From: Novosphingobium sp. ERN07
GTDB taxonomy: Bacteria > Pseudomonadota > Alphaproteobacteria > Sphingomonadales > Sphingomonadaceae
Assembly: GCF_012641335.1 (NCBI RefSeq)
Contig: NZ_JABAID010000001.1
Coordinates: 434,001-498,000, forward strand
DNA length: 64,000 nucleotides
Reading direction: 5' to 3'
The notes under the pieces: model-generated
What the model was told of the DNA's origin: nothing
Databases searched by the model: none
The model's input: the letters and a program-made list of their open reading frames with translations, nothing else
Part shown: positions 63,000 to 64,000 of the stretch, piece by piece
Layout of the letters: each line of letters begins with the position of its first letter
Numbering within the stretch: position 1 is the first letter of the stretch
Program-made: the position numbers and the translations under genes

Positions 63000-63758
63000 G
63001 TGCGCACGCTGATTGTTGATGATGAACCGCTGGCGGTGGAGCGGATGCAGATCCTTTGCGCGCGCATCCCGGCGTTACAGGTGGTGGGCACCGCCAGCGA
63101 TGGCGCAGCGGCACTACGCCTGATTGCTGCGCTGGCGCCCGATCTTGTCCTGCTCGACATGACGATGCCCGAAGTCGATGGCCTCGGCGTCGCTCGCGCG
63201 CTGGCTGGGCAATCCAATGGCCCTGCGGGGCCGGCCAATCGCCCGGCAGTCGTTTTCGTCACCGCGCACGACGATTTCGCGGTGGAAGCGTTCGATTGCG
63301 ATGCTGTAGATTATGTGTTGAAGCCGGTGGCGCAGGACCGGCTTGAACGCGCGGTCGAACGTGCGCAGGCTCGCCGTAGCGCCGCTGCCGCCGAAACCCC
63401 GCTCACCCCGGAAAAGCCCGAAAGCGAATGGATCGAAGAATTCTGGGTGCCGCACCGTTCGGAACTGATCCGTGTGGGCGCGGGCGATCTTGAACGTATC
63501 GATGCCGAACGCGATTATGTGCGGCTGCATGTCGGCCAGCGGTCTTACCTGATGCTGCACACCATTGCCGGGCTGGAAGCGCGGCTCGATCCCGAACGCT
63601 TCATTCGCCTCCACCGCTCCACCATCGTGCGCCGTGATCGCATCGCCGGGCTGAAGCACGACGGTCTTGGCGTGTGGTCTGCCGAACTGGCGGATGGTTC
63701 GATGCAGCGCATCGGCCGCACGTATCTGGCGCGGGTAAAGGCGATGGCGGGGCGGTAA
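63000..63758 (+). CDS. LytTR family response regulator
   Basis: A 252-residue regulator paired with the kinase. Receiver domain: MRTLIVDDEPLAVERM (Asp8, Asp9), LVLLDMTMPEVDG (phosphoacceptor Asp53), VTAHDDFAVEAF and the Lys in YVLKPV. The LytTR DNA-binding domain (about 150-250) has IDAERDYVRLHVGQRSYLMLHTIAGLEARLDPERFIRLHRSTIVRRDRIAGL. GTG start is 10 bp after the kinase stop. Target genes cannot be inferred from the window; the 9 bp to the convergent ligase gene leaves no downstream partner. Confidence 0.93.
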   Translation: MRTLIVDDEPLAVERMQILCARIPALQVVGTASDGAAALRLIAALAPDLVLLDMTMPEVDGLGVARALAGQSNGPAGPANRPAVVFVTAHDDFAVEAFDCDAVDYVLKPVAQDRLERAVERAQARRSAAAAETPLTPEKPESEWIEEFWVPHRSELIRVGAGDLERIDAERDYVRLHVGQRSYLMLHTIAGLEARLDPERFIRLHRSTIVRRDRIAGLKHDGLGVWSAELADGSMQRIGRTYLARVKAMAGR

Positions 63759-63767
63759 GCGTGCTCC

Positions 63768-64000
63768 TCAGGCTTTGTACAGCGCATCCACCCGCGTGCC
63801 GTACCGCTCCTTGATCTTGTGCCGCCGGATCTTCAGGCTCGGCGTCATTTCCTCGTTGTCGATGGTGAATGCCTCGTCCGCAAAGGTGAACTGGCGCACC
63901 TTTTCAATAACGGACAAATCCTTATTCACCCGGTCCACCGCCGCGCGCACGGCGTTGCGGAAGGCGGGCAGGTCTTGCAGCGCCTTGAAATCAAACGTCT
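63768..64000 (-). CDS. long-chain fatty acid-CoA ligase, C-terminal part (5' end outside window)
   Basis: Only the C-terminal 77 residues are inside the window. Reading from the edge they run TFDFKALQDLPAFRNAV, then RAAVDRVNKDLSVIEKVRQFTFADEAFTIDNEEMTPSLKIRRHKIKERYGTRVDALYKA. VRQFTFADEAFTIDNEEMTPSLKIRRHKI is the C-terminal lobe signature of ANL-superfamily AMP-dependent ligases, with the catalytic Lys in TPSLKIRR. The length and KERY ending fit FadD-like/ACSL ligases, which activate fatty acids with ATP and CoA. It converges on the LytTR regulator. Confidence 0.85.
   Translation of the reverse strand, partial: TFDFKALQDLPAFRNAVRAAVDRVNKDLSVIEKVRQFTFADEAFTIDNEEMTPSLKIRRHKIKERYGTRVDALYKA

Noticed and set aside
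1..64000. CRISPR arrays, insertion sequences, prophage genes or attachment sites
   Set aside because: No regularly spaced repeats, transposase, integrase or phage structural genes are visible; gene order looks like ordinary chromosome.

Overview
This 64 kb window is GC-rich chromosomal DNA from an alphaproteobacterium, most likely a sphingomonad (Novosphingobium or a close relative). That assignment is inferred from gene content: three TonB-dependent receptors, the tight mnmG-rsmG-parA-parB order, a PopZ-type (DUF2497) protein beside a TolC family gene, a TonB receptor-phytase pair, DUF2093 beside xseA, and many sphingomonad-style small conserved genes. No insertion sequence, prophage or CRISPR array is visible. 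The window opens inside mnmG and closes inside a long-chain acyl-CoA ligase gene.

Left arm (1-22 kb), mostly housekeeping. mnmG, rsmG, parA and parB overlap each other by ATGA junctions, and centromere-like parS palindromes lie inside mnmG and rsmG, so this is probably origin-proximal. Next come an LCAD-type acyl-CoA dehydrogenase, a saccharopine dehydrogenase-fold reductase, a divergent globin/NsrR-like pair with an operator-like palindrome between them, a PfkB kinase, a YqiJ-YqiK flotillin pair, a CBS protein, an ErpA/IscA carrier, exonuclease III, an exported MsrA, a Zur-like regulator, an MHS transporter, dxs, an NnrU-like protein, and a POT transporter facing a YtrA-type GntR regulator.

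Middle (22-42 kb). ihfB and tRNA-Leu(TAA) precede a TonB receptor-phytase operon behind a tandem 11-bp-phased Pho-box-like array. A two-domain PilZ protein follows, then a probable polyprenyl-sugar block (flavoprotein, GtrA, GT-C-like membrane protein). Next is a three-gene group: 2OG-Fe(II) oxygenase with TPRs, TPR sulfotransferase, and a 1013-residue TonB receptor. xseA, DUF2093 and an M23 peptidase form an operon whose start codon overlaps that of the divergent purD.

Right arm (42-64 kb). A catabolic island combines an HMG-CoA lyase-like enzyme, HyuA, HyuB and a CaiB/BaiF CoA-transferase on one strand with a TonB receptor and an FCD-type GntR regulator on the other. A GntR-like palindrome lies in their shared control region. 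Then come a histidine phosphatase, an NNR dehydratase, a thioredoxin-like ferredoxin coupled to an S9 peptidase, PopZ-like/TolC/PIMT-like genes, class I fumarase, and a LytS/LytTR-type two-component pair whose kinase carries an unusually large insert.

The most interesting unexplained units are the sulfotransferase/2OG-oxygenase/TonB receptor group and the HyuAB-lyase-CoA-transferase island. ParABS and a PopZ homologue in one window are a coherent segregation theme.
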